46,148 nucleotides of DNA from Aquihabitans sp. (GTDB lineage: Bacteria; Actinomycetota; Acidimicrobiia; Acidimicrobiales; Iamiaceae). This document shows positions 7,215-16,891 of the stretch, one piece after another (position 1 is the stretch's first letter; every line of letters starts with the position of its first letter). Location: contig JANXNS010000168.1 of assembly GCA_025353965.1 (NCBI GenBank), positions 1 to 46,148 on the forward strand, read 5' to 3'. The notes below the pieces were generated by a model, which made no database searches, had not been told where the DNA came from, and was given only the letters and a program-made list of their open reading frames with translations. The position numbers and the translations under genes are program-made.

Positions 7215-9122
7215 TTAGAAGCGGGCCAGGTACTCGGGACCTCGAAGGAGTCCGACCACCAGGTCTCGATTCGGCGTGCCCGCCTCGAGGCGAGGTTCCC
7301 AGTAGGCCCTCGACGCTTCGGATGGCACCCGGCGCACCATGACGAAGAACGCGGTGGTCACCTTGGTGGCTGCGCCGATCCGAGCCTTGTGCTCGGTGGA
7401 ATTGGCGAAGATCAGCGTGAGATCTTGGCGGGCCAAGCCAGCGGTCAGGCGGGGCATCCAGTAGTCGATGTCGTGCTGGGTGGCTTCTCGCCCGAGGGCG
7501 TTGTGGAACAGCAGCCCGACGAAAGCCGCATCGTCGGGTGTTCCGTAGCGTGTGGCGAATTCCGAGGATTGCAGGAATTTGCCAGCGAGATCGCGTGCGG
7601 TCATGCCTCGGTCTCGGTTGCGAACGTTGGTGGTCAGGCCAGCGGTGTCGGGCGCTCGGTCGAGGACTGTTCGGTAGAGACGGTCGACGAGGCCGATGCG
7701 GCTGTCGGTCTTGGGGGAGAGCACCACGCTGGCGGTCAGGACGCCTTGAGGTAGTCCTGCTCGGACGATCGCGCTGGTGTAGGAGCCGACCTTGCTCTGG
7801 GTGATGAGGGAACCTTCGGCGTCGACGAACATCTGCGTCCAGTACTTCGCGCCGGTGACATGGGGGCGCCACCGCACGGGGTCGTTCGTCGCGGCGATGC
7901 GGTTGGAGACATCGATGCGCATCTGCGGCAACCGTCGGTAGACCGCTTCGCCGGGGCAGGAGGTGAAGGCGGTGTCGCGGTGCCCGTTGATCACGGGCAC
8001 ATTCACCACGGTGCCTTCAGCGAATCTGGGGTTGCCACCGCTGGTCACGAGGGTGTGGCCCAGCGGGTCGAGACCTTGCGATCCAACCTTCCAGGCCAAG
8101 ACGTCGCGAAGGGCGGTCAACATGGCGGCGGATGGAACCGCAGCGGCCGGCGTGGCCCCGGGCTGGAATTGGCCCATCAGTGACACACCTACCGACTCGG
8201 CGTTGAAGCCTTTGGCATGACCGCCCCAGGCGGCGTTGTCGATGCCTCCGAGCCGGCCTTCCCACACGCCGCCGAATCGGTCGATCAAGAAGTTGTATGC
8301 GATGTCGCACCAGCCGCGTCCTGCGGTGTGGAACTGGTAGATGCCGGCGAGGATCCCGGGAACGTCGGCTGGTGAGTAGGTATTGGTGCCGTCGGTGTGG
8401 TGCACGATGGCGTGGCGCAGGTTGGCGTTCACCCTCGGGATCGGACCACACACGGGGTCTGTGGAGACCCACCCGCCAGGAGCCCAGGTCGAGCGCAGGT
8501 GGATGGGGGGACCGCCCGCAGGGGTGGCTGGTCGAGCGATCCCGTCGGTGGCGCTGCGGCTGGCAACGGTGCCCGAGTTCGGCCGGAAGGTCATCGCGTC
8601 CAACTCGATGTGCGACGCGAAGCCTTTGACGAGCTCCACTCGGACCGCGGTGACGCCGGATGAACCCACCCAGATCGGACCCGCACCGGGGCGGCTTCTG
8701 GCATCGGGGCCGTCGGTGATTTCGCCGGCCAGATCGGTGGCGGCCGACCAGGCCGAGCCTCGGGTGCGGATGGTGAATCGTGCGTCCGGGTCGCCCGACC
8801 AGACGAGCCCAAGTTGCTGGGTTCCGGTGGGCACGTCCACGTCGACACTCCAACCAGGGCGGGGCCCCTGACCGGACCGGGGCGTGGCGGCTGGTCGGTC
8901 GAGCCCGATCGTCGTGGACACCAGGTCCCCGCCCGGCATTGGGTTGCTCCGAACGGCGATGACACCCAGTAGGGGGTTGGTGCCGGCAGCCGCCGATGCG
9001 AGGCCACCGGCGGGAACCACGAGGGCGGCGACAAGCGCAGCGAGCAGACATCCGTACTTCACTGAGCGGCCACGGACGATCTGGTGTGGCCGTTCGGATG
9101 GGGGGAAGACACTTCGAATCAT
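7215..9122 (-). CDS. Secreted peptidoglycan-recognition/N-acetylmuramoyl-L-alanine amidase domain protein with C-terminal DUF4214-like repeats
   Basis: Signal-like N-terminus; NLRHAIVHHTDGTNTYSP...HTAGRGWCDIAYNFLIDRFGGVWEGR (PGRP/amidase_2); C-terminal VDRLYRTVLDRAPDTAGL and FHNALGREATQHDIDYW (DUF4214-like). Confidence 0.85.
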   Translation of the reverse strand: MIRSVFPPSERPHQIVRGRSVKYGCLLAALVAALVVPAGGLASAAAGTNPLLGVIAVRSNPMPGGDLVSTTIGLDRPAATPRSGQGPRPGWSVDVDVPTGTQQLGLVWSGDPDARFTIRTRGSAWSAATDLAGEITDGPDARSRPGAGPIWVGSSGVTAVRVELVKGFASHIELDAMTFRPNSGTVASRSATDGIARPATPAGGPPIHLRSTWAPGGWVSTDPVCGPIPRVNANLRHAIVHHTDGTNTYSPADVPGILAGIYQFHTAGRGWCDIAYNFLIDRFGGVWEGRLGGIDNAAWGGHAKGFNAESVGVSLMGQFQPGATPAAAVPSAAMLTALRDVLAWKVGSQGLDPLGHTLVTSGGNPRFAEGTVVNVPVINGHRDTAFTSCPGEAVYRRLPQMRIDVSNRIAATNDPVRWRPHVTGAKYWTQMFVDAEGSLITQSKVGSYTSAIVRAGLPQGVLTASVVLSPKTDSRIGLVDRLYRTVLDRAPDTAGLTTNVRNRDRGMTARDLAGKFLQSSEFATRYGTPDDAAFVGLLFHNALGREATQHDIDYWMPRLTAGLARQDLTLIFANSTEHKARIGAATKVTTAFFVMVRRVPSEASRAYWEPRLEAGTPNRDLVVGLLRGPEYLARF

Positions 9123-9437
9123 GGACAGGTCCTGTTCTTCGGTCTCTCGGTTCCGGCTACCAGTTGGTCATCATTGTGCACCTCGGTGAGCCGGGGCTAG
9201 GCCGGCTGGACGTTGCTGAAGTTCCACAACGTTGGCATTCGATCCGCATCAGGTGATGTTCGCTCGCATCAAGGACGGGGTGGACATGGCCGGGGCCAAT
9301 GTCCTCGTCGACATGAGCGACGAGGTCAGCGCTGACGGATTTCCACCGGCCTTGAAAGACCGACCTGGAAGTCGTGCCCCCTCGTCGACCCACGTTCACC
9401 AACGGTCGTACCCAATCCCCCCGTAGGGTCGGCGGCC

Positions 9438-10964
9438 ATGAGCTTCGAGATGGTCACCGGGTATTGCTGGCCCCAGTCGGCGGCGGCCGGCGAGCAGGTC
9501 TGCGTGCATGTGTCCTCGCCCGGCGAGCGGCCCGTGACGATACAGGTGGCCCGCGTGGGCGCGGCGCGGACCGTGGTGCTCAACGAAACCACCGTGGGCG
9601 CTGGGGACCATGGCGTGCCTGACGATGCGTCGAGCGCCGGGTGCGGTTGGCCCTCCGCGCTGACCATTGACGTGGACCCGGCCTGGACGTCGGGCTACTA
9701 CGAGGTACTCCTCACGATCGATGTGGACGGCAAGGTCCGCCAGAGTCACGCATTCTTTGTCGTTCGTCCCACCGTTGGTTCCCCCCAGCAGGCCAAGATC
9801 TTGCTGGCCCTGGCCACCAACACGTGGCATGCATACAACGATTTCGGCGGACGCAATCTTTACAACGGCGGTACCTCAGTCTCGCTCCAGCGGCCCATGA
9901 GCCCCGGCTATCTGTACAAGCCAGATGGAGCGGGCCGGCGCGTCACCGTGGTCAACGCACCTGACCGACAGATGGCCGCCCATGTTGGCTATGTCTCACT
10001 CAACAAGCTGTCGCCGTGGGCGGGGTCAGCCGGGTGGCCAGATTGGGAGTGGCCGTTCCTGGCCTGGGCCGAACGCCACGGTTACGCCATAGACGTGGTC
10101 ACCAACGCAGACCTGGAGGAGCACCCGGAACTGTTGGCCGAGCGGCCCGATGGCTACCGCCTGTTCCTGTCGGTCGGTCACGACGAGTACTGGTCTGCAC
10201 CGATGCGGGACGCAGTCGAGGACTTCATCGGCCGCGGTGGGAACGCCGCGTTCTTCTCCGGGAACACCGCGTTCTGGCAGGTCCGCATGGAGGAACCGTC
10301 GCCCGAGGGGCCAGCGACCACCATGGTTGGCTACAAGGCCCAGTTCAAGCACGACCCCGTCTACGACACCGCCGACATGCCCACGCTCACCAGCATTTGG
10401 TCAGACCACCTGATAGGTCGGCCGGAGAACCACATGACCGGCGTGAGCTTCAGCCGCGGCGGGTATCACCGCATTGGCAAGGTGGTGGCCAACGGTGCCG
10501 GTGGGTACACCGTGCACCGCGCCGACCATTGGATTTTCGAGGGAACGAAGCTGACCTACGGCGACCTACTCGGGGCTGACTCCACCATCGTCGGCTACGA
10601 GTGCGACGGCTGCGACTTCACGACGGTCGACGGCCTGCCCGTCGCCACCGGCAGCGACGGAACCCCGCTGAATTTCGAGATCTTGGGCACGGCCCCCGCC
10701 GCCCATTTCCAACGCCACACCGCGCCACGTCCACCGGCAGCGCACGAGCCGTCGGAGCTGGAGTTCATTGCCGCCCGCGTCTTTGGCACCCGGGACGACA
10801 CCGAACGGCTGGCCCACGGCCACGCCGTGCTGGGCACCTACACATCAAGCCGCGGGGGAACGGTGATCACGTCCGGGTCGACCGATTGGGCCCATGGCCT
10901 CAGCGGGCGAGACCCCCAGGTCGAACACATAACCCGCAACATCCTCGACCGCCTCTCCACCTGA
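9438..10964 (+). CDS. N,N-dimethylformamidase large-subunit-like protein
   Basis: 508 aa; ILLALATNTWHAYNDFGGRNLYNGG, LFLSVGHDEYWSAPMRDAVEDFIGRGGNAAFFSGNTAFWQVR are characteristic of DMFase beta-like proteins. Confidence 0.75.
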   Translation: MSFEMVTGYCWPQSAAAGEQVCVHVSSPGERPVTIQVARVGAARTVVLNETTVGAGDHGVPDDASSAGCGWPSALTIDVDPAWTSGYYEVLLTIDVDGKVRQSHAFFVVRPTVGSPQQAKILLALATNTWHAYNDFGGRNLYNGGTSVSLQRPMSPGYLYKPDGAGRRVTVVNAPDRQMAAHVGYVSLNKLSPWAGSAGWPDWEWPFLAWAERHGYAIDVVTNADLEEHPELLAERPDGYRLFLSVGHDEYWSAPMRDAVEDFIGRGGNAAFFSGNTAFWQVRMEEPSPEGPATTMVGYKAQFKHDPVYDTADMPTLTSIWSDHLIGRPENHMTGVSFSRGGYHRIGKVVANGAGGYTVHRADHWIFEGTKLTYGDLLGADSTIVGYECDGCDFTTVDGLPVATGSDGTPLNFEILGTAPAAHFQRHTAPRPPAAHEPSELEFIAARVFGTRDDTERLAHGHAVLGTYTSSRGGTVITSGSTDWAHGLSGRDPQVEHITRNILDRLST

Positions 10965-11025
10965 CCGCTCAAATCGGCAGCACGTCAGGTTTCGTCCAAA
11001 TAACGCAACGGTTCACGCCCCAGCC

Positions 11026-11391
11026 TCATCGGATTTGTCGGACGCCGCCTTCGCTACCCCAAGCCCGGTCAGCTGTGAGCACGTCGATCTCGAGTCTGTT
11101 CCCAAGGGCAAGGCACAGCCGATCAGCGAGCGAGAACCCCTGGCCAGCCCGCCATCTGAATGCGGCCGCCTCAGCATCTGCGGCGGTCACCGGAACAACG
11201 GCAAGGTCAAAGCTGAGCAGGAGAGCCCGAGCAAGATCCCAGTCACGGCCATGGGCCAGCACCTTCTGTGCCACCTCCGACCAATTGGCGGCGCCAGCAC
11301 TTGCCCCCATTTCAAGTGCGGCCTCGACGACATCGGCGCCGTCCTCGCCGTGAAGAAAGGCGAGCAGAGCCGACGCATCCAGCACGGTCAC
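11026..11391 (-). CDS. PIN-domain VapC-like toxin
   Basis: 121 aa, MTVLDASALLAFLHGEDGADVV...FSLADRLCLALGNRLEIDVLTADRAW with conserved PIN acidic residues; 4-nt overlap with upstream AbrB-like gene. Confidence 0.85.
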   Translation of the reverse strand: MTVLDASALLAFLHGEDGADVVEAALEMGASAGAANWSEVAQKVLAHGRDWDLARALLLSFDLAVVPVTAADAEAAAFRWRAGQGFSLADRLCLALGNRLEIDVLTADRAWGSEGGVRQIR

Positions 11392-11633
11392 CGGGCATCC
11401 TCAGATGCGGCGTCCAGGCGGCGATCGGCGAGGAGCTGGGAGACCAGATCCAGCCCTGCGAGATCAGCCCGAACCCGAGCCTTCACCTGATCTCGGGTCA
11501 ACAACACAACACCGGAGTCGGTCTCCACCAGAAGCAACCGAGACCCCTCCCGCAACCCAGCGCGCTCACGCAGTTCTGCGGGGACGACCAAACGTCCACG
11601 ATTTCCCATCGTCACGGCATATGTCCCACTCAT
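11388..11633 (-). CDS. AbrB/MazE-like (VapB) antitoxin
   Basis: MSGTYAVTMGNRGRLVVPAELRERAGLREGSRLLLVET, typical SpoVT/AbrB swapped-hairpin sequence. Confidence 0.85.
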   Translation of the reverse strand: MSGTYAVTMGNRGRLVVPAELRERAGLREGSRLLLVETDSGVVLLTRDQVKARVRADLAGLDLVSQLLADRRLDAASEDAR

Positions 11634-11771
11634 TGTATTATTGTACCATTTGCCAAGCCTATGTGGGAATGACGGGATGGCGTTGGACAGGAGGGGTGGC
11701 CTTGGAATTTCATGACACTGCTGTTACAGTTTAATGACGAACGGTGAGCTGCGCCGTCCGGAGGAGACCAC

Positions 11772-13046
11772 GTGCGTCGACGTTCACTGAAAATAACCCT
11801 CTCTGCCATGGCAGCAGCGGTGGCCTTCGTCGCCCCCCAAATCGCTGGTTCCGCTCCGTCAGGAGACCCCCGGGCCGAGCGCGAACAGGTTCGGGCGGAG
11901 CGAGCACAGGTCGCCGCGGAGATCGACACGTCCAAGGCCTCGCTGGCCGAGATAGACGCAGCCCTTCAGACCCTGCAAGACAACCTTGCAACCCAACAGG
12001 CATCCCTCGCCAAGGCCAACGAAGAAGTTGCCCAGGCCACCAAAGACATCGCCGACGCTGGCACCGCCATTCGCCGCCTCACCAAGCGCGTGTCGCTTCT
12101 CCGCTCCGAAATGCGCGATCGCGCCGTCCGGGCCTACGTGACCCCAGCGGGCGACGACATCCTGACCGTGCTGAACACCAAAGACTTCACCAGTGCCGCC
12201 GAGCGCAGGTTCTACATCGAGCTCCGCACCCAGGACGACGCCAGCGTCACCGACCGCCTGGACGGCGCATCAGCAGACCTCGCCTACCAAAAGCGCAAAG
12301 CCACTGCCGCCAAGAAGCGCGCCGTCGCCAAGCAGGCCGAGCAAGAACGCCTCACGAAGTCCGTGGCCAACGCCGAAGCAGACCAGCAGCAGGTCTCGGA
12401 CAACCTCGCTTCCACCATCGATACCCAGGTTGCCCGAAGCCTCAAGCTGGCTAAAACTGATCGGGCCCTGTCGGCCAAGATCGCCGAGCAACAAGCCGCC
12501 CTGGTGGCCCGTCTCGCTGCGCAGAACGCTGCCAACCAAAGATCCGCCGACCAGGCCAGGCTTCGTCGGGCAGCGGCCTCGGTCAGCGCCAACGGCAAAG
12601 AGTCGGCTCCATCTGGCGGCGGGGGCGGCACGGCCACCGTTACCCCCGGCCCAATTGATTCCGGCGTGCAGCTCGCCTACGTCCAGGGCATCCCGGTCAA
12701 TGCCCAGGTAGCCGAGCAGGTCAAGGCCATGATCAACGCAGCCGCTGCGGACGGCGTGAGCCTCCGAATTGGCAACTCCTACCGGCCCGTGTCCCAGCAA
12801 ATCGAGCTCCGCAAGCAGAACTGCGGCACCAGCTATTACGCCATCTACGAGATGTCGGCGTCATCGTGTCACCCGCCCACCGCCAGGCCCGGACAGTCAC
12901 AACATCAGCTTGGTCTCGCCATCGACTTCAGCAACTGCTCGTCACGTGGAACGGCCTGCTATCAGTGGCTCTCAGGCAATGCCTCGCGGTTCGGTTACTA
13001 CAACCTGCCTAGCGAAGCCTGGCACTGGAGCACGACTGGCAAGTAG
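11772..13046 (+). CDS. Secreted coiled-coil protein with C-terminal M15 (VanY/DacB-like) peptidase domain, copy 1
   Basis: GTG start; signal peptide; long coiled coil; C-terminal YRPVSQQIELR...ARPGQSQHQLGLAIDFSNC...SEAWHWS (SxHxxGxAxD and E.WHW motifs). Confidence 0.85.
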   Translation: MRRRSLKITLSAMAAAVAFVAPQIAGSAPSGDPRAEREQVRAERAQVAAEIDTSKASLAEIDAALQTLQDNLATQQASLAKANEEVAQATKDIADAGTAIRRLTKRVSLLRSEMRDRAVRAYVTPAGDDILTVLNTKDFTSAAERRFYIELRTQDDASVTDRLDGASADLAYQKRKATAAKKRAVAKQAEQERLTKSVANAEADQQQVSDNLASTIDTQVARSLKLAKTDRALSAKIAEQQAALVARLAAQNAANQRSADQARLRRAAASVSANGKESAPSGGGGGTATVTPGPIDSGVQLAYVQGIPVNAQVAEQVKAMINAAAADGVSLRIGNSYRPVSQQIELRKQNCGTSYYAIYEMSASSCHPPTARPGQSQHQLGLAIDFSNCSSRGTACYQWLSGNASRFGYYNLPSEAWHWSTTGK

Positions 13047-13130
13047 CCCCGCCCGGGGCGGCCGCACGCCAGCTGTTACGGTTGGGTAACGAGTCGCGGC
13101 CCTCTTCGTTGGGCCACCGAGGAGGAACAC

Positions 13131-14435
13131 GTGCGTCGAGGCTCTTTGGGTATGACCATCGCGGCGGCAGTTGCCACCGTGGCGTTAGCCGCTCCCCAGT
13201 TGGCGAGCTCGGCCCCAACCGGTGACCCACGCTCAGAACGCGAACAGGTCCGGGCCGAACGCGCCGTGGTCGCTTCTGAGATAGATACCTCCAAGGCATC
13301 GCTGGCCGAGATAGACGCAGCCCTGCGGACCCTGGAGGAGAACCTCGCCACGCAGCAGGCGGCTCTGCATCGCACCGAAGCCGAGGTTGCCCAGGCGGAC
13401 CAAGACATCACCGATGCCCGAGCCGCAACCACCCGCCTCACCGCACAGGTAGCCGCCCTCAAAGGAGAGATGCGCGATCGCGCCGTGCGGGCCTACGTCA
13501 CCCCGCCGGGGGACGATGTCCTCACGGTGCTGGAGACCAAAGACTTCACCAGTGCCGCCGAACGGAAGTTCTATATCGAGCTTCGGGCGCAAGACGATGC
13601 CGATGTGAGCGACCGCCTCGACGGTGCCTCTGCCAACCTTGCCTACCAAAAGCGCAAGGCAACGGCGGCCAAGAACCGGGCCGTCACCAAGCGGGCCGAG
13701 CAGAAGAAGCGCACGCAAGCCGTCGCCGACGCCACCGCACAGCAGCAGACCCTGTCGGACCGGCTGGAGAGCACCATCGGCACGCAGGTCGCCCGCAGCG
13801 TCTCGCTGGCCAAGACGGATCGGGCTCTATCGTCCAAGATCGCCAAGGAGCAAGCCGCCCTCGTCGCCCGCCTTGCCGCCCAGAAAGCCGCCAAGGCCGA
13901 GTCCGACCGCCAAGCCGCGGCCGCCCGTCAGAACGAGGCCGCCACCCCTCCCCCCATCGTTCAGGTCCCTCCCAGCAATCAGGACCCGGGCGGGACCGAA
14001 AGCAACCCGCTCCCGCCGGACCCCACGGGCAATCCCACCGGAACCGGCACCGGGGGTATCTCGTTGTGCACCGTCGGCGGAATAACCGTGAACTGTGTCA
14101 TCAAGAGCCAGGTGCAAGCGCTCCTCAATGCGGCACGAAGCTCCGGCCTGTCCCTATCCGGCGGCGGTTACCGAGACCCGGCGGCCCAGATCGAGCTACG
14201 CAAGCAGCACTGTGGCACGAGCTACTACGCCATCTACGAAATGTCGGCGTCGGCATGTAATCCGCCCACCGCACGGCCCGGCACCAGCCAGCACGAGCTC
14301 GGTCTTGCCATTGACTTCAGCAACTGCTCGTCACGCGGTTCGGCCTGTTATCGCTGGCTTGCGGCCAATGCCTCCCGCTTTGGGTTCTACAACCTGCCAA
14401 GCGAGCCATGGCACTGGTCCACCACTGGTAATTAG
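13131..14435 (+). CDS. Secreted coiled-coil protein with C-terminal M15 (VanY/DacB-like) peptidase domain, copy 2
   Basis: GTG start; strongly similar to 11772..13046 in the coiled coil and catalytic regions, with a different Pro-rich linker. Confidence 0.85.
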   Translation: MRRGSLGMTIAAAVATVALAAPQLASSAPTGDPRSEREQVRAERAVVASEIDTSKASLAEIDAALRTLEENLATQQAALHRTEAEVAQADQDITDARAATTRLTAQVAALKGEMRDRAVRAYVTPPGDDVLTVLETKDFTSAAERKFYIELRAQDDADVSDRLDGASANLAYQKRKATAAKNRAVTKRAEQKKRTQAVADATAQQQTLSDRLESTIGTQVARSVSLAKTDRALSSKIAKEQAALVARLAAQKAAKAESDRQAAAARQNEAATPPPIVQVPPSNQDPGGTESNPLPPDPTGNPTGTGTGGISLCTVGGITVNCVIKSQVQALLNAARSSGLSLSGGGYRDPAAQIELRKQHCGTSYYAIYEMSASACNPPTARPGTSQHELGLAIDFSNCSSRGSACYRWLAANASRFGFYNLPSEPWHWSTTGN

Positions 14436-14499
14436 CGTCCGCCGGGTCAGGTATCCAGTTCGGCGCGGCGGTCGGTGCGCGCTATCATCAACCCCTCTT

Positions 14500-14574
14500 G
14501 GTGGTCGTAGCTCAGCTGGTCAGAGCGCCGCGTTGTGGTCGCGGATGTCGGGGGTTCGAATCCCCTCGGTCACC
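14500..14574 (+). tRNA. tRNA-His(GUG); CCA encoded at 14575-14577
   Basis: Anticodon loop TTGTGGT (GTG); extra G-1 opposite C73; GGTTCGAATCC T-arm. Confidence 0.95.
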
Positions 14575-14582
14575 CCAAGTAC

Positions 14583-14612
14583 CGGCCGGTCGCCAAACGT
14601 GGCGGCCGGCCG
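14583..14612 (+). terminator. Hairpin after tRNA-His
   Basis: CGGCCGGTCGCC-aaacgt-GGCGGCCGGCCG (12 bp, one G-T pair), followed by atcacgtttt. Confidence 0.6.
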
Positions 14613-14686
14613 ATCACGTTTTCGTCGAGCTCTGGGACCGCGAAGCGGTTGGCATCGGGGTAGGCCGGTTCGACTACTGTCGTCAG

Positions 14687-14758
14687 GCGCCTCTAGCTCA
14701 ATGGCAGAGCAATGGACTCTTAATCCACAGGTTGGGGGTTCGAATCCCCCGGGGCGCA
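14687..14758 (+). tRNA. tRNA-Lys(CUU)
   Basis: GCGCCTC...GGGGCGC acceptor, anticodon loop TCTTAAT (CTT), GGTTCGAATCC T-arm. Confidence 0.95.
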
Positions 14759-14765
14759 CCGGACA

Positions 14766-14804
14766 CATCGGACCGCTGCCCAGCAGTGGTCCGATGTTCG
14801 TTTT
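14766..14804 (+). terminator. Rho-independent-type terminator after tRNA-Lys
   Basis: CATCGGACCGCTG-cccag-CAGTGGTCCGATG followed by TTCGTTTT. Confidence 0.75.
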
Positions 14805-14816
14805 CGTCGCCCTCGG

Positions 14817-15794
14817 CTACTGATCACCGGGCTCCAAACCAAGAGCGTCACCCATAGCCCGTAGGCTCTCCCACGCCAGTTCGGGTGGGAGACCGCCCAT
14901 CATCGGATGAATGGCGAGCGTGCCCCATTCCCCCAGCCCGTCGATCAACGAACGGAACCCGGCCGGGTTGACCACGGAATACTCGGGGTCGTCGCGGCTG
15001 GCCCCGCCATCTGGCTCGAAGCCTGTGGCCGACCCGGACGACGCCGCCCAGGCGCCATAGGACTGGCGCTCGTGGTCTACATAGGGGGTGACCGCGGCCC
15101 AGCCTGCGTCCACGTCTTCGCACACATGGACGAAACGGGGCCCGACAGCAGGCATGGAACCCCAGTCCGGGCCACCGCCCTCCAGCACTGCGAGCCGATA
15201 GGCCTCCCAGAATTCTGGCTTTGTGGGGAAGAAGAGGTCCGCTATTCGCGCCGCCCGGCGAGCCGCTCCCACCGACGCGCCACCGAGCAGGATCGGCGGG
15301 CGCGGTTCACGAAACGGCCTCGGGGTGACCCGAACTGTTCTCCCACGATGCTCAAACGGTTCACCCGTCCACGCCGCTTGCAGCGTCTGCACCGCCTCGA
15401 CCACCGCGGGGACCCGATCAGCCAAGTTCCGGCCGAACATAGCGAATTCTGATGGGACGTAACCGTTGGCCATTACCAACTCCAGCCGACCTCGGCTGAG
15501 CTGATCCACCACTGCAGCATCCTCGGCGATTCGCAGCGGGTCGTGAAGCGGTGCAATGAGCGCTGCCACCCGAATCTTGATCCGTGAGGTCCGGGCCGCA
15601 ACGGCGGCAGCAAACACCAGCGGAGAAGGTAGGCAACCGTCGTCGGCGCCGTGATGCTCCGACAGGGTGACCGCGAGAAGCCCGCGCTCCTCAGCCCACA
15701 CGATCTGATCCAGAGCCATGGCGTAACGATCAGCAAGTTTGGTGCCCGCGAACGCGGGATTGCGCAGGTCGTACCGGATCTCCAAGCGGGCCAT
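14817..15794 (-). CDS. LLM-class flavin-dependent (luciferase-like) oxidoreductase
   Basis: 325 aa; WAEERGLLAVTLSEHHGADDGCLPSPLVFAAAVAARTSRIKIRVAALIAPLHDPLRIAEDAAVVDQLSRGRLELVMANGYV. Confidence 0.9.
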   Translation of the reverse strand: MARLEIRYDLRNPAFAGTKLADRYAMALDQIVWAEERGLLAVTLSEHHGADDGCLPSPLVFAAAVAARTSRIKIRVAALIAPLHDPLRIAEDAAVVDQLSRGRLELVMANGYVPSEFAMFGRNLADRVPAVVEAVQTLQAAWTGEPFEHRGRTVRVTPRPFREPRPPILLGGASVGAARRAARIADLFFPTKPEFWEAYRLAVLEGGGPDWGSMPAVGPRFVHVCEDVDAGWAAVTPYVDHERQSYGAWAASSGSATGFEPDGGASRDDPEYSVVNPAGFRSLIDGLGEWGTLAIHPMMGGLPPELAWESLRAMGDALGLEPGDQ

Positions 15795-15811
15795 GAGAAC
15801 GCCGTTCTAGT

Positions 15812-16870
15812 TCAGGGCTGCACCACGGCCCGCCCCAACAGGGTTCCATCGTGAAGGGCGCCGTAGGCAGCGCCCACGTCATCAAGCGAGAACGGCTCCA
15901 CGTCGACCCGCAATCGACCTTGGCCGGCAAGCTCGATCACCGACCGTGCATCCGCCAGGTCTGAACCCTGGAAGGTGAACACCTCTCCGTCTCGTGGCAA
16001 GCCCGCAAACCACTGGCGGCGCAGCGTCCCACCGCCCGCCCCCACCAAGGCTAGGGCTCCGCCGGGGGCAACCAAGGAGGCGCCGAGACCAATGGTTGCA
16101 TCGGTGCCCACCACGTCTATGACCGCATCAATCGCGGCCCCGGCCACGACGTCCCGCACCACGTCACGCGTGGACTCATCCACCCCGTCGACCACGTGGT
16201 GAGCGCCCAGGTCCGTCGCAAGCGCCCGGCGGACGGGGTGAGGGTCGACGGCCACGATCTGTGCATCGGTGAGCGCCCGCAGCAGCTGCACCACGAATGA
16301 CCCGAGGCCACCGACGCCGAACACCACAACAAACCCGTCAGCGGCCACCCGGGGCAGTACCCGCCGAACCGCGTGATGCGACGTTGCGCCCGCGTCGGTT
16401 AGCGGACCAGCGATCGCAGGGTCCAGCGATCCCAGCGGGAACAGGACCCGCTCGGGGTGGTCGACCAGCACATACTCGGCCAGCCCCCCGTCGCGGCCAT
16501 AGCCCCGCCCGACCAAGCCGTCAGGGCAGGCGTTCTCCAAGCCCCGACGGCACCATCGGCATACGCCGCACGAGGCCGGAGAAGCCAAGGCGACCGGATC
16601 TCCTTCGAACCAGCCCACCACCCCGCGGCCAACGGCATCGACCCGGCCAGCCGTTTCATGTCCCAACGTGAACGGCGCCGACCAGCCGAGGGCCGCGCCC
16701 AACTCGGCTGGCATCTGTCCCATCGAGAAGTCGGAATGGCAAAGCCCGCAGCCAGCCACCCGAACCCGAACCTGCCCAATACCCGGCTCGGGCACGCGAA
16801 CACTGACGAGCTCCGCCGGGCTCAACCAGGAAGTGAGCCGGTAGGCCCGCATGGTGCTCATCGGGGCCAC
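15812..16870 (-). CDS. Zinc-dependent alcohol dehydrogenase family protein
   Basis: GCGLCHSDFSMGQ, GHETAGRVDAVG, CGVCRWCRRGLENAC, FGVGGLGSFVVQLL. Confidence 0.9.
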   Translation of the reverse strand: MAPMSTMRAYRLTSWLSPAELVSVRVPEPGIGQVRVRVAGCGLCHSDFSMGQMPAELGAALGWSAPFTLGHETAGRVDAVGRGVVGWFEGDPVALASPASCGVCRWCRRGLENACPDGLVGRGYGRDGGLAEYVLVDHPERVLFPLGSLDPAIAGPLTDAGATSHHAVRRVLPRVAADGFVVVFGVGGLGSFVVQLLRALTDAQIVAVDPHPVRRALATDLGAHHVVDGVDESTRDVVRDVVAGAAIDAVIDVVGTDATIGLGASLVAPGGALALVGAGGGTLRRQWFAGLPRDGEVFTFQGSDLADARSVIELAGQGRLRVDVEPFSLDDVGAAYGALHDGTLLGRAVVQP

Positions 16871-16891
16871 CGTAGGCCCCGCAACCCACCC

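Noticed and set aside
8017-9051. 344-aa minus-strand ORF inside the amidase gene
   Set aside because: Arg-rich out-of-frame shadow of 7215..9122, whose PGRP motifs are clear
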